Shown: piece after piece, positions 1 to 5,391 of the stretch
How positions within the stretch are numbered: the stretch's first letter is position 1
Layout: every line of letters starts with the position of its first letter
Assembly: GCA_013813675.1 (NCBI GenBank)
Contig: JACCRH010000093.1
Location: 1 to 5,501, forward strand
Reading direction: 5' to 3'
Origin: Gemmatimonadales bacterium
GTDB lineage: Bacteria > Gemmatimonadota > Gemmatimonadetes > Gemmatimonadales > GWC2-71-9
Length of the DNA stretch: 5,501 nt
The notes under the pieces: generated by a model
The model's input: the letters and a program-made list of their open reading frames with translations, nothing else
The model's database searches: none
What the model was told of the DNA's origin: nothing
Made by a program: the position numbers and the translations under genes

Positions 1-731
1 TCGTCCGGCTTGCCGGCGCGGGCCGCGACCACCAGCGCGACCGCCTCCGCCGGATCGTCGGTCACCTTGAACAGATGGAGGTCGGCCGGGTTGACCTTGC
101 GTTCGGCGGCCACCGTGCGGGTGAGCCAGTCCACCAGTCCGGACCAGTACTCCCGGCCGAAGAGCACCACCGGAAAATGCTTGACCTTGCCGGTCTGGAT
201 CAGGGTCAATGCCTCGAACAGCTCGTCGAGCGTGCCGTAGCCCCCGGGAAAGACGATGAATGCCGTGGCGTACTTCACGAACATCGTCTTGCGGACGAAG
301 AAGAACTTGAAGTTGAGGCTGCGCGTCAGGTACGCGTTCGATCCCTGCTCGAACGGCAGCTCGATGTTGCACCCGACCGACATTCCGCCCCCCTCCATCG
401 CGCCCCGGTTCGCCGCCTCCATGATCCCGGGACCGCCACCGGTGATGACCGGGATACCGGCCCGCGCCAGCAGCCGGGCGGTCTCCACCGCCTTGGCATA
501 CTGCGGGTCTGCCGGCTGCGTGCGGGCCGAGCCGAAGATCGTCACGCCGTCGCTCACGTCGGCCAGGTTGTCGAATCCCCAGACGAACTCGCCCATGATC
601 CTGAGCACCCGCCACGAATCCGACTTGAGGAAGAGCTGCTCCGGCGGCTGAGGCGGCGGGCTCTCCAGGAGCTGCTCGTCCTCGGTCGGGAGCTTCTTGT
701 CGTCGAGGTGGCGGTACGGGGTGTCAGTCAC
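1..731 (-). CDS. LOG-family (TIGR00730-type) Rossmann-fold protein, probable nucleoside-5'-monophosphate phosphoribohydrolase; 3' end cut by window
   Basis: Seen: 243 residues are readable and the frame is open to the window edge, so only the extreme C-terminus is missing. A proline/glutamate-rich tail (about residues 20-35, including PPPQPPEQ) precedes a Rossmann core with FGSAR (66-70), GGGPGIMEAANRGA (98-111) and PGGYGTLDE (162-170). Family knowledge: GGGxG and PGGxGTxxE are the signature of LOG (Lonely Guy) lysine-decarboxylase-like proteins. These release free base from nucleoside 5'-monophosphates; the Glu within PGGxGTxxE and a conserved Arg are catalytic. The longer N-terminus fits the bacterial TIGR00730 branch. 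Start: the GTG at 731 is chosen because an in-frame TGA lies two codons upstream (735-737) and it overlaps the upstream aminotransferase stop by 8 bases; the next in-frame ATG (596) would remove the start of the domain. It is probably the second gene of a two-gene minus-strand operon. A cytokinin-specific role should not be assumed, because many bacterial members act on AMP-type substrates or are untested. Confidence 0.93.
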   Translation of the reverse strand, partial: MTDTPYRHLDDKKLPTEDEQLLESPPPQPPEQLFLKSDSWRVLRIMGEFVWGFDNLADVSDGVTIFGSARTQPADPQYAKAVETARLLARAGIPVITGGGPGIMEAANRGAMEGGGMSVGCNIELPFEQGSNAYLTRSLNFKFFFVRKTMFVKYATAFIVFPGGYGTLDELFEALTLIQTGKVKHFPVVLFGREYWSGLVDWLTRTVAAERKVNPADLHLFKVTDDPAEAVALVVAARAGKPD

Positions 732-1869
732 GGGTCAGGCGCTCGATGGCGGCGCGGTGGTCGTCGGCCACGTTGTAGAAGTAGGGAGACAGGCGGACGT
801 GGCCCGGCCGCGCGTCGGCGATGATCGAGGCCTCCGCCAGGCGGCGGACCGCGCCGCCCGGATCGTCGCACGCGAGCATCACGATGGCCGAGCGCTCGTC
901 CTCTCGCGCGGCGATCTTAGTCCGGAGCCCGGCCCACTGCGCTTGATCGATCAGGTCCTCGACCAGCGGCATGGTGCGCCGGCGGATCTCCGCCGGCCCG
1001 AGCTCATCCACCACGTCGAGACCGCCGAGCTGGGCGTAGACCGGGAGCATCGCGGGCGTGCCGGCCTCGAGCCGGCGGGCGTCGGCATGCAGAGAGAGCG
1101 AGTGAGGGTCGAAGCGGAACTGCTCCCGGTGGGCGAACCAACCGGTAGCCCGCGGCGCCAGCGTGCCGAGCAGGTCGGCCCGGGCGTAGAGGAAGGCCAC
1201 ACCGCTGCCGCCGAGGAGCCACTTGAGGCCGCCGGCGCAGTAGAAATCCACGTCCGAGGCGACCACGTCCACCGGGATCTGACCCGCGGCCTGGTAGCCG
1301 TCCACCAGCACCAGCGCGCCGTTCCGGTGGGCGATCTCCGCCACCGCGCGGATGTCCTGGATCGCGCCGCTGGTGAAGAAGACGTGACTGGTGGCGACCA
1401 GCGCGGTCCTGCCGTCCACCGCGCGCTCGATCGCCTCCAGCGGTACGCTGACGCCGTCGGGGCTTTCGACCACCACGACTTCGACCTGTCCGGCCTTGGC
1501 CAGCCACTGGTAGGGAACGGTGGGGAACTCGAGGCTGGTCACCACCACCCGCGGCCGGAGCCGATAGTCCAGCGACTCTGCCACCGAGGTGAGCGCGGTA
1601 GAGATGTTGGGATGGAGGGCGATCGTCCCCGGCGGCGCGCCGATCAGCCGACCGTAGCGCTCGCGCAACGAGGCGAGCGCCTCCCACCACACGTCGTACC
1701 ACGCCGCGGCACCGCGCTCTTCCCACAGATCCAGGAACTGGTTCACCCGGACCCGCGACCGGGTGGACAGTGCCCCGAGGGAGCAACTATTGAGATACAC
1801 GGAGCGCCGGAAGATCGGAAACTCCGCCCGATAGTCCCGGGGAGGCGCGGGCGCGGTGGCGGCGGACAT
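724..1869 (-). CDS. Class V aminotransferase-fold PLP enzyme (kynureninase/cysteine desulfurase-like), substrate unknown
   Basis: Seen: 381 residues, the normal length for fold-type I class V enzymes. The N-terminus has the YLNSCSLGALS element (about 25-35) that usually opens the kynureninase/isopenicillin-epimerase-like branch. SHVFFTSG (His162) and LVDGYQAAGQIP (Asp190, expected to contact the pyridine nitrogen, with Gln193) follow, then CAGGLKWLLGG with the probable Schiff-base lysine Lys216. The C-terminal small domain includes an LRLSPYFYN-like strand (VRLSPYFYN). Family knowledge: this branch includes kynureninase, selenocysteine lyase/cysteine desulfurase and epimerases. The sequence alone does not give the substrate, and no tryptophan-catabolism gene lies nearby. 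Start: the ATG at 1869 is used because the frame further upstream becomes proline/arginine/glycine-rich and runs into the divergent gene. No good ribosome binding site precedes it at normal distance; a TATATT box lies 7 bases upstream, so a leaderless mRNA is likely. Its last 8 bases overlap the start of the LOG-family gene, suggesting translational coupling. Confidence 0.9.
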   Translation of the reverse strand: MSAATAPAPPRDYRAEFPIFRRSVYLNSCSLGALSTRSRVRVNQFLDLWEERGAAAWYDVWWEALASLRERYGRLIGAPPGTIALHPNISTALTSVAESLDYRLRPRVVVTSLEFPTVPYQWLAKAGQVEVVVVESPDGVSVPLEAIERAVDGRTALVATSHVFFTSGAIQDIRAVAEIAHRNGALVLVDGYQAAGQIPVDVVASDVDFYCAGGLKWLLGGSGVAFLYARADLLGTLAPRATGWFAHREQFRFDPHSLSLHADARRLEAGTPAMLPVYAQLGGLDVVDELGPAEIRRRTMPLVEDLIDQAQWAGLRTKIAAREDERSAIVMLACDDPGGAVRRLAEASIIADARPGHVRLSPYFYNVADDHRAAIERLTRD

Positions 1870-1882
1870 GGGGGAGAATATA
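1870..1882 (-). promoter_or_regulatory. Putative -10 box for a leaderless aminotransferase transcript
   Basis: On the minus strand TATATT (1882-1877) is followed by 7 bases (CTCCCCC) and then the ATG at 1869. This geometry puts the transcription start at or one base before the start codon. A GAGGAGGA stretch (plus positions 1893-1900) lies 23 bases upstream of the ATG, too far for a Shine-Dalgarno site, and there is no start codon between it and the ATG in this frame. No clear -35 hexamer is visible. TANNNT boxes 6-7 bases before leaderless starts are known from Deinococcus and actinobacteria; use here is inferred. Confidence 0.5.
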
Positions 1883-1905
1883 CTGCCCGCAGTCCTCCTC
1901 GGCCC

Positions 1906-1917
1906 TATAATTCGAGC
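1906..1917 (+). promoter_or_regulatory. Putative -10 box (TATAAT) for a leaderless five-gene operon
   Basis: A consensus TATAAT at 1906-1911 is followed by exactly 6 bases (TCGAGC) and then the ATG at 1918, so the expected +1 is the A of the start codon. It stands out against the GC-rich surroundings. No convincing -35 TTGACA-like element is seen 16-18 bases upstream, and there is no extended TG. It would drive the 86-aa gene, ndh, queG and the two genes that follow. Leaderless use is inferred from spacing only. Confidence 0.6.
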
Positions 1918-2178
1918 ATGCCCACCACCTGGTCCACCACGATACTTTACCTGGCGGCTCGCGCCGTAGTCCGACCGCGGCTGGCGGTGGACCTCCTCCG
2001 TACCGCGTGGGCGTTCCGGCGGCGCGGGTGGTACCGGCGCCCGCCGTTCTTGCCACTCCCCGATCCCACCTACCTCCGGTGGCGGATGTACACCGCCTAT
2101 GCCGACGAGCATGCAGTTCCGCCGGCCGAGGATGTCGCGCGCTTCGCCCGGTGGCGGAGAGAGACGATGGGCCTGTGA
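1918..2178 (+). CDS. Small basic protein of unknown function, first gene of the ndh-queG operon
   Basis: Not recognised as a named family. It encodes 86 residues. Residues 1-35 are basic and partly hydrophobic (an ILYLAARAVV stretch, then arginine-rich AFRRRGWYRR). A proline-rich linker PPFLPLPDP (about 40-48) leads to YLRWRMYTAYADE (about 50-62), an acidic segment VPPAEDVARF and a final basic RWRRE. The aromatic/arginine pattern and the PPFLPLP-YLRWRM core look conserved rather than random, and I have the impression of similar small proteins in actinobacterial and Gemmatimonadota-type genomes, but I cannot name one. Start: the ATG at 1918 sits 6 bases after a TATAAT; the frame is open far upstream, but that part is antisense to the aminotransferase gene and is a shadow. 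The stop overlaps the GTG start of ndh by 4 bases (GTGA), so the two are probably translationally coupled. There is no clear signal peptide or full transmembrane helix; peripheral membrane association is possible but unproven. Confidence 0.75.
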   Translation: MPTTWSTTILYLAARAVVRPRLAVDLLRTAWAFRRRGWYRRPPFLPLPDPTYLRWRMYTAYADEHAVPPAEDVARFARWRRETMGL

Positions 2179-3491
2179 CCGACCCCCGTCTGCCCCACGT
2201 GGTGATCCTCGGCGGCGGCTTCGCTGGACTCTACGCCGCCAAGGGACTGGCCCATGCGCCGGTCTGCGTGACGGTGGTGGACCGGCGCAACCATCACCTC
2301 TTCCAGCCGATGCTCTACCAAGTCGCGAGCGCCGCTCTCAACCCGAGCGACATCGCCTCGCCGATCCGCTCGATTCTCCGCAAACAGAAGAACGCGGAGG
2401 TGCTGCTGGCGGAGGCCAGCGAGGTGGAAGTGGGCAACCGGAAGGTCCGTTTCAGCGACGGAGGCTGCCTCCAGTACGACTACCTGGTGGTGGGGACCGG
2501 GGCCCGCCACTCCTACTTCGGCCACGACGAGTGGGAGCCGCTGGCGCCGGGGCTCAAGAGCCTGGAGGACGCGCTGGAGATCCGGCGCCGGGTGCTGCTG
2601 GCCTTCGAGCTGGCGGAGCGCGAGCGCGATCCCGTGCGGCGCCACGCCTACCTCACCTTCGTCGTAGTCGGTGGCGGACCCACCGGAGTGGAGACGGCCG
2701 GCGCGGTCGCCGAGATCCGGCGCTACGCGCTGCGGCGGGACTTCCGCCATATCGATCCCGGCGAGGCGACGGTCATGTTGCTCGAGGGAGGGCCCCGGCT
2801 CCTCACCTCGTACCCCACCGAGCTGAGCGACAAGGCGAAACGCGACCTCCGCCGCCTCGGAGTCGAGGTGCGCACCGAGACCATGGTGACCGAGATCCAG
2901 CCGGGCTGGGTCCGCGCCGCCGGATGGACCATCCCCTCACAGACGGTCATCTGGGCCGCAGGCAACACCGCGAGTCCGCTGCTCAAGTCGCTCGACGCCC
3001 CGCTCGACCGGATGGGACGCGCCATCGTGGAGCCCGACTGCACCATCCCGGGCCACCCCGAGGTGTTCGTGCTGGGCGACGCGGCTGCCTTCGCCCAGCC
3101 GGACGGCGGCACCCTGCCGGGCATCTGCCCGGTCGCGATCCAGATGGGGCAGTACACCGCCCGCACCATCGCGAGCGATCTGGGGGGCCGGCCCCGCCGG
3201 GCCTTTCACTACTGGGACAAGGGACAGCTCGCCGTGGTGGGCCGGGGTCGCGCGGTGGCGGACATCTGGAAACTCCACTTCAGCGGCTTCCTCGCCTGGC
3301 TGACCTGGATCTTCGTCCACATCTTCTTCCTGATCGGCTTCCGCAACCGGGTGCTGGTGCTGATCCAGTGGGCCTGGTCGTATTTCACCTACGGGCGAGG
3401 CGCCCGCATCATCACCGAGGAGATGCGGCCGCCTCCGATGCCGCTCACCGCGGACTGCCCCCCGGAAGAGGTAGCCGCGGTCTCCCGATGA
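2175..3491 (+). CDS. ndh: Type II NADH dehydrogenase (NADH:quinone oxidoreductase, NDH-2)
   Basis: A single-subunit FAD enzyme on the inner face of the membrane, passing electrons from NADH to quinone without pumping protons. Seen: 438 residues. The FAD-binding dinucleotide fold GGGFAG (13-18) ends in Asp36, followed by the NDH-2 hallmark NHHLFQP (39-45) and YQVAS. The second fold, GGGPTGVE (166-173), binds NAD(P)H; an acidic Glu204 at the end of its second strand favours NADH over NADPH. Further on are the second FAD motif VLGDAAAF around Asp302 and the quinone-site motif PVAIQMGQ (319-326, Gln323). The C-terminus (369-413) is rich in Trp, Phe, Ile and Val and matches the amphipathic/hydrophobic membrane anchor of NDH-2. 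Start: the GTG at 2175 is chosen because it overlaps the upstream stop by 4 bases and lies just before the first beta strand; a GGAGAGAG stretch at 2156-2163 is a possible ribosome site. Earlier in-frame codons give arginine/proline-rich shadow sequence. Its stop overlaps the queG ATG (ATGA). Related NAD(P)/FAD oxidoreductases are less likely given NHHLFQP plus the C-terminal anchor. Confidence 0.95.
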   Translation: MTDPRLPHVVILGGGFAGLYAAKGLAHAPVCVTVVDRRNHHLFQPMLYQVASAALNPSDIASPIRSILRKQKNAEVLLAEASEVEVGNRKVRFSDGGCLQYDYLVVGTGARHSYFGHDEWEPLAPGLKSLEDALEIRRRVLLAFELAERERDPVRRHAYLTFVVVGGGPTGVETAGAVAEIRRYALRRDFRHIDPGEATVMLLEGGPRLLTSYPTELSDKAKRDLRRLGVEVRTETMVTEIQPGWVRAAGWTIPSQTVIWAAGNTASPLLKSLDAPLDRMGRAIVEPDCTIPGHPEVFVLGDAAAFAQPDGGTLPGICPVAIQMGQYTARTIASDLGGRPRRAFHYWDKGQLAVVGRGRAVADIWKLHFSGFLAWLTWIFVHIFFLIGFRNRVLVLIQWAWSYFTYGRGARIITEEMRPPPMPLTADCPPEEVAAVSR

Positions 3492-4456
3492 CTCTCGCGG
3501 CCGCGGTACGGCGGCGCGCCGAGGAGCTCGGCTTCCTCGCGTGCGGCATCACCGACCCGAGCCCGATTCCCGAAGGCGGCCGGCTCGACGACTGGCTGGC
3601 AAGCGGCTATGCGGGCGTGATGCGCTACCTCCACCGCCAGGCCCGCAAGCGCAAAGACCCTCGGCTCATCGTTCCCGGGGCGAAATCGGTAGTAGTAGTT
3701 TTGGACAACTACTATAATGGCGACCCTGACCCCGGGCCGGCTCCCCGGGTCGCTCGATACGCTCGAGGCGATGACTATCATAGAGTTACCCGCCAGCGGC
3801 TGGAGCCGCTCGCCGAGTTCCTCCGGAGCCGGGGCGCGGCGGTGGCCCACAGCTACGCCGACTCCGGCCCGGTGCCCGAGCGGGCGCTGGCCCTCCGGGC
3901 GGGGCTCGGCTGGATCGGCAAGAACACCATGCTGATCCGTCCCGGCGCCGGCTCGTTCTTCTTCATCGGCACCATCTTCACCGACCTTCCGCTCGACCAC
4001 GACGCCACAATCACCACCGATCACTGCGGCTCCTGTACCCGCTGCCTGGACGCCTGCCCCACCGGCGCTCTGGTCGAGCCCCGGGTGCTCGACGCGACCC
4101 GGTGTATCTCCTATCTCACCATCGAACAGAAGGGGCCGATCCCCGAGCCGCTCTCCGCCCGGTTGGAGGGGTGGGTCTTCGGGTGCGACATCTGCAACGA
4201 GGTCTGTCCCTGGAACCTGCGCTTCGCCGAGGCGAGCTCCGCGGAGGAGTTTCGCTCCCGTGACGATCTCGCCGGCGCGGGAGTCGACCTGTTCGAGCAG
4301 ATGGACGAGGCGGAATTCACCCGGCGCTTCGGCGATACGCCGCTGGAGCGGGCCGGACTCCAGGGCATGCGGCGCAATTTCCGCGCGGCGCTGGCCAGCG
4401 AATCATCGGTCAGCGAACCAGCTCGTCCGGGGCGGGGCGGAGCCGATGTCTCCTGA
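3488..4456 (+). CDS. queG: Epoxyqueuosine reductase QueG (last step of tRNA queuosine synthesis)
   Basis: A cytoplasmic cobalamin-dependent enzyme that reduces epoxyqueuosine to queuosine at tRNA position 34. Seen: 322 residues. Cobalamin-domain motifs include NYYNGD (about 74-79) and SYADSGPVPER, whose Asp125 matches the catalytic acid, followed by the very typical GLGWIGKNTMLI. Two 4Fe-4S ferredoxin-type clusters are indicated by HCGSCTRCLDACP (Cys180, 183, 186, 190) and Cys206 together with GCDICNEVCPWN (Cys233, 236, 240). The sequence ends just after GMRRNFRAAL, so it is a short form lacking the C-terminal HEAT-like repeats of the longer enzymes of E. coli and B. subtilis. Start: the ATG at 3488 overlaps the ndh stop by 4 bases, and upstream in-frame sequence is an arginine/proline-rich shadow. 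The last 17 or so residues are low-complexity and cover the start of the next gene. No other queuosine genes (queA, tgt) are in view. An AT-rich run of rare codons at 3686-3718 is reported separately. Confidence 0.95.
   Translation: MTLAAAVRRRAEELGFLACGITDPSPIPEGGRLDDWLASGYAGVMRYLHRQARKRKDPRLIVPGAKSVVVVLDNYYNGDPDPGPAPRVARYARGDDYHRVTRQRLEPLAEFLRSRGAAVAHSYADSGPVPERALALRAGLGWIGKNTMLIRPGAGSFFFIGTIFTDLPLDHDATITTDHCGSCTRCLDACPTGALVEPRVLDATRCISYLTIEQKGPIPEPLSARLEGWVFGCDICNEVCPWNLRFAEASSAEEFRSRDDLAGAGVDLFEQMDEAEFTRRFGDTPLERAGLQGMRRNFRAALASESSVSEPARPGRGGADVS
3693..3714 (+). repeat. 8-bp inverted repeat in an AT-rich rare-codon patch inside queG
   Basis: TAGTAGTT (3693-3700), a 6-base loop TTGGAC, then AACTACTA (3707-3714) form a perfect 8-bp hairpin. 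It encodes part of the V68-V71/L72/N74-Y76 segment using GTA GTA GTA GTT TTG and then TAT AAT, codons uncommon in the rest of this GC-rich gene. A TATAAT hexamer (3713-3718) overlaps the right arm. It may be a chance result of three tandem GTA codons followed by the conserved NYY residues. Confidence 0.35.
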
Positions 4457-4916
4457 GCCCGGCCACTACACCAGGCTCCTGCGCTATGACGCCTGGGCCA
4501 ATGCCGAGACGCTCGGCTCGCTGCGCCAGCGCGTCGCTCCCGAAAAAGCCGTGCGCTGGATGGGCCACATCGCCGGTTCGGGCGCGCTGTGGCTGGCGCG
4601 GCTCCGCCAGGAGTCACCGCCGATGGCGGTGTGGCCCGAGCTGGATCTCGCCGAGTGTGCGGAGGGGATCGAGCGCCTGGCCCAGGGCTGGGCTCGGTAT
4701 CTGCAGACGCTGTCTCCCGCCGGGGTCCAGCAGGAGGTGAGCTACCGGAACAGTCGCGGAGTGGACTGGACCAGCACGGTGGGCGACATCCTCACCCACG
4801 TCGCCATGCACGGCGCCTACCACCGGGCCCAGATCGCCGCCGCTGTCCGCGAGGCCGGGGGAGAGCCGGCCTACACCGACTTCATCCACGCGGTTCGGCA
4901 GGGTCTGGTCGAGTGA
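4446..4916 (+). CDS. DinB-superfamily (four-helix bundle, probable metal-binding) protein
   Basis: Seen: 156 residues. The opening RLLRYDAWANAETLGSL (about 10-26) is the usual first helix of DinB/DUF664-type proteins (Y-x-x-W-A-N). His41 in MGHIAGSGALWLARL and the pair His122/His126 in LTHVAMHGAYHRAQI give the H...HxxxH triad that binds a divalent metal in this fold. Family knowledge: the superfamily includes DNA-damage-inducible DinB of Bacillus (unrelated to polymerase IV) and the thiol transferases BstA and maleylpyruvate isomerase; most members are uncharacterised, so only the fold and likely metal site can be called. Start: the ATG at 4446 overlaps the end of queG by 11 bases, with a GGAG at 4439-4442 only 3 bases away; it precedes the first helix and gives normal family length. 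The stop overlaps the next gene by 4 bases (GTGA). Position in the operon suggests co-expression with queG but gives no substrate. Confidence 0.87.
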   Translation: MSPEPGHYTRLLRYDAWANAETLGSLRQRVAPEKAVRWMGHIAGSGALWLARLRQESPPMAVWPELDLAECAEGIERLAQGWARYLQTLSPAGVQQEVSYRNSRGVDWTSTVGDILTHVAMHGAYHRAQIAAAVREAGGEPAYTDFIHAVRQGLVE

Positions 4917-5137
4917 GCTGGCCTCCCTCGCCTGGCCCGCTGCTCGTCACACTCGGCATCGGCCTCATCCTGATCGGGTTGCTCCTTTGGTCCGGCAGCC
5001 TATCGTGGTTCGGCAGGCTACCGGGGGACATTCGGATCGAGCGCGAATCAGTGCGGATCTACCTGCCGATCGTCTCGATGCTGGTGATTTCGGTGCTGGT
5101 CTCGCTGGTGCTGTATCTGGCTCGACGGTTCTTCTGA
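4913..5137 (+). CDS. DUF2905 family small membrane protein
   Basis: Seen: 74 residues. One hydrophobic segment lies at about 10-26 (LLVTLGIGLILIGLLLW). It is followed by a short loop with the family core GRLPGDIRIERES (about 34-46) and RIYLPIVSM, then a second hydrophobic segment (about 51-69, LVISVLVSLVLYLA) and a basic end ARRFF. Family knowledge: DUF2905 proteins are 65-80 residue, two-helix bacterial membrane proteins with a nearly invariant LGxLPGDIxxER loop; function is unknown. Start: the GTG at 4913 overlaps the DinB-type gene stop by 4 bases and leaves a short N-terminus before helix 1, the usual length; earlier in-frame codons are antisense-like shadow of the previous gene. It is the last gene of the operon, with no strong terminator seen after it. 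Confidence 0.9.
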   Translation: MSWPPSPGPLLVTLGIGLILIGLLLWSGSLSWFGRLPGDIRIERESVRIYLPIVSMLVISVLVSLVLYLARRFF

Positions 5138-5199
5138 TCGTCTCACCGGGCGTCGAAACCCGTCACCCGCCCCGTAACGTAGGATGAGAGTCGGATACC

Positions 5200-5219
5200 G
5201 GAGCCTGCGCTATGGCTCC
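5200..5219 (+). repeat. Inverted repeat next to a TTCGCTTCGCTCAGGATG-type intergenic motif
   Basis: GGAGCC (5200-5205) and GGCTCC (5214-5219) form a perfect 6-bp stem with an 8-base loop. Directly after it comes TTCGCTTCGCTCAGGATG (5220-5237). From memory, similar TTCGCTTCGCTCAGGATG strings are common as dispersed intergenic repeats in several GC-rich environmental bacteria; I cannot verify that here. There is no T-tract, so a classical intrinsic terminator is unlikely, although it lies 62 bases beyond the end of the operon. Confidence 0.35.
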
Positions 5220-5283
5220 TTCGCTTCGCTCAGGATGGCACGCGACCATTGACCCATGTCCCGCGTCCCCTGCACTCGACCTT

Positions 5284-5385
5284 CTCCTGACCCACATGTC
5301 ACTGCTCAAGGTGGACGGGCGTTGGCAGATCGTGAACAAGATCTTCTCCCGCGAGACCCGGCGGGAGCATGTCAGCGGAAGCTGA
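5284..5385 (+). pseudogene. C-terminal remnant of an NTF2-like / lumazine-binding-like (Lumazine_bd_2) gene
   Basis: The reading frame ending with the TGA at 5383-5385 encodes THMSLLKVDGRWQIVNKIF followed by a short tail. This is the typical last strand pair of SnoaL/NTF2-like Lumazine_bd_2 proteins, which usually end in a pattern like TDYLSLLKVDGKWKIVNKxF. A full protein would be about 120-150 residues. Here the open frame begins only at an ATG at 5212 (57 codons), and the part before about residue 24 (SLRSGWHATIDPCPAS and similar) shows no likeness to the family and overlaps the intergenic repeat motif. I therefore read it as a truncated, non-functional remnant left by deletion or insertion. 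The alternative, a real 57-residue protein, is less likely. The boundaries given cover only the recognisable part. Confidence 0.55.
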
Positions 5386-5391
5386 TGGCCT

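Noticed and set aside
75..824. A 249-codon plus-strand frame over the LOG gene and the end of the aminotransferase gene
   Set aside because: It is a shadow: the minus strand has PGGYGT and GGGPGIM motifs in frame, while this translation is arginine-rich and low-complexity, as expected in high-GC DNA.
1893..1900. GAGGAGGA on the minus strand as a Shine-Dalgarno site
   Set aside because: It lies about 23 bases before the aminotransferase ATG, and there is no in-frame start codon at a suitable distance from it.
1870..2112. Upstream ATG for the aminotransferase at 2112 on the minus strand
   Set aside because: It would cross the divergent gene and add 81 residues of proline/arginine-rich sequence before the family's normal N-terminus.
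697..2178. A long plus-strand open frame across the aminotransferase gene and into the 86-aa gene
   Set aside because: It is antisense to a gene with clear PLP-enzyme motifs; the translation is Arg/His/Gly/Pro-rich with no recognisable domain. Only its last 86 codons, from 1918, are a real gene.
2099..3487. N-terminal extension of queG in the same frame through the ndh gene
   Set aside because: Residues before the ATG at 3488 are Arg/Pro/Gly-rich shadow of ndh, and QueG homology begins right after that ATG.
3713..3718. TATAAT inside queG as a standard sigma-70 promoter with the nearby TTGGAC as -35
   Set aside because: TTGGAC (3701-3706) is only 6 bases from TATAAT, far from the 16-18 spacing needed; the TATAAT comes from Tyr-Asn codons. 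It is kept only as part of the rare-codon observation.
5147..5172. Possible terminator hairpin after the DUF2905 gene (GGGCG / CGCCC)
   Set aside because: The stem is only 5 bp with a long loop and no following T-run, so it is not a convincing intrinsic terminator.
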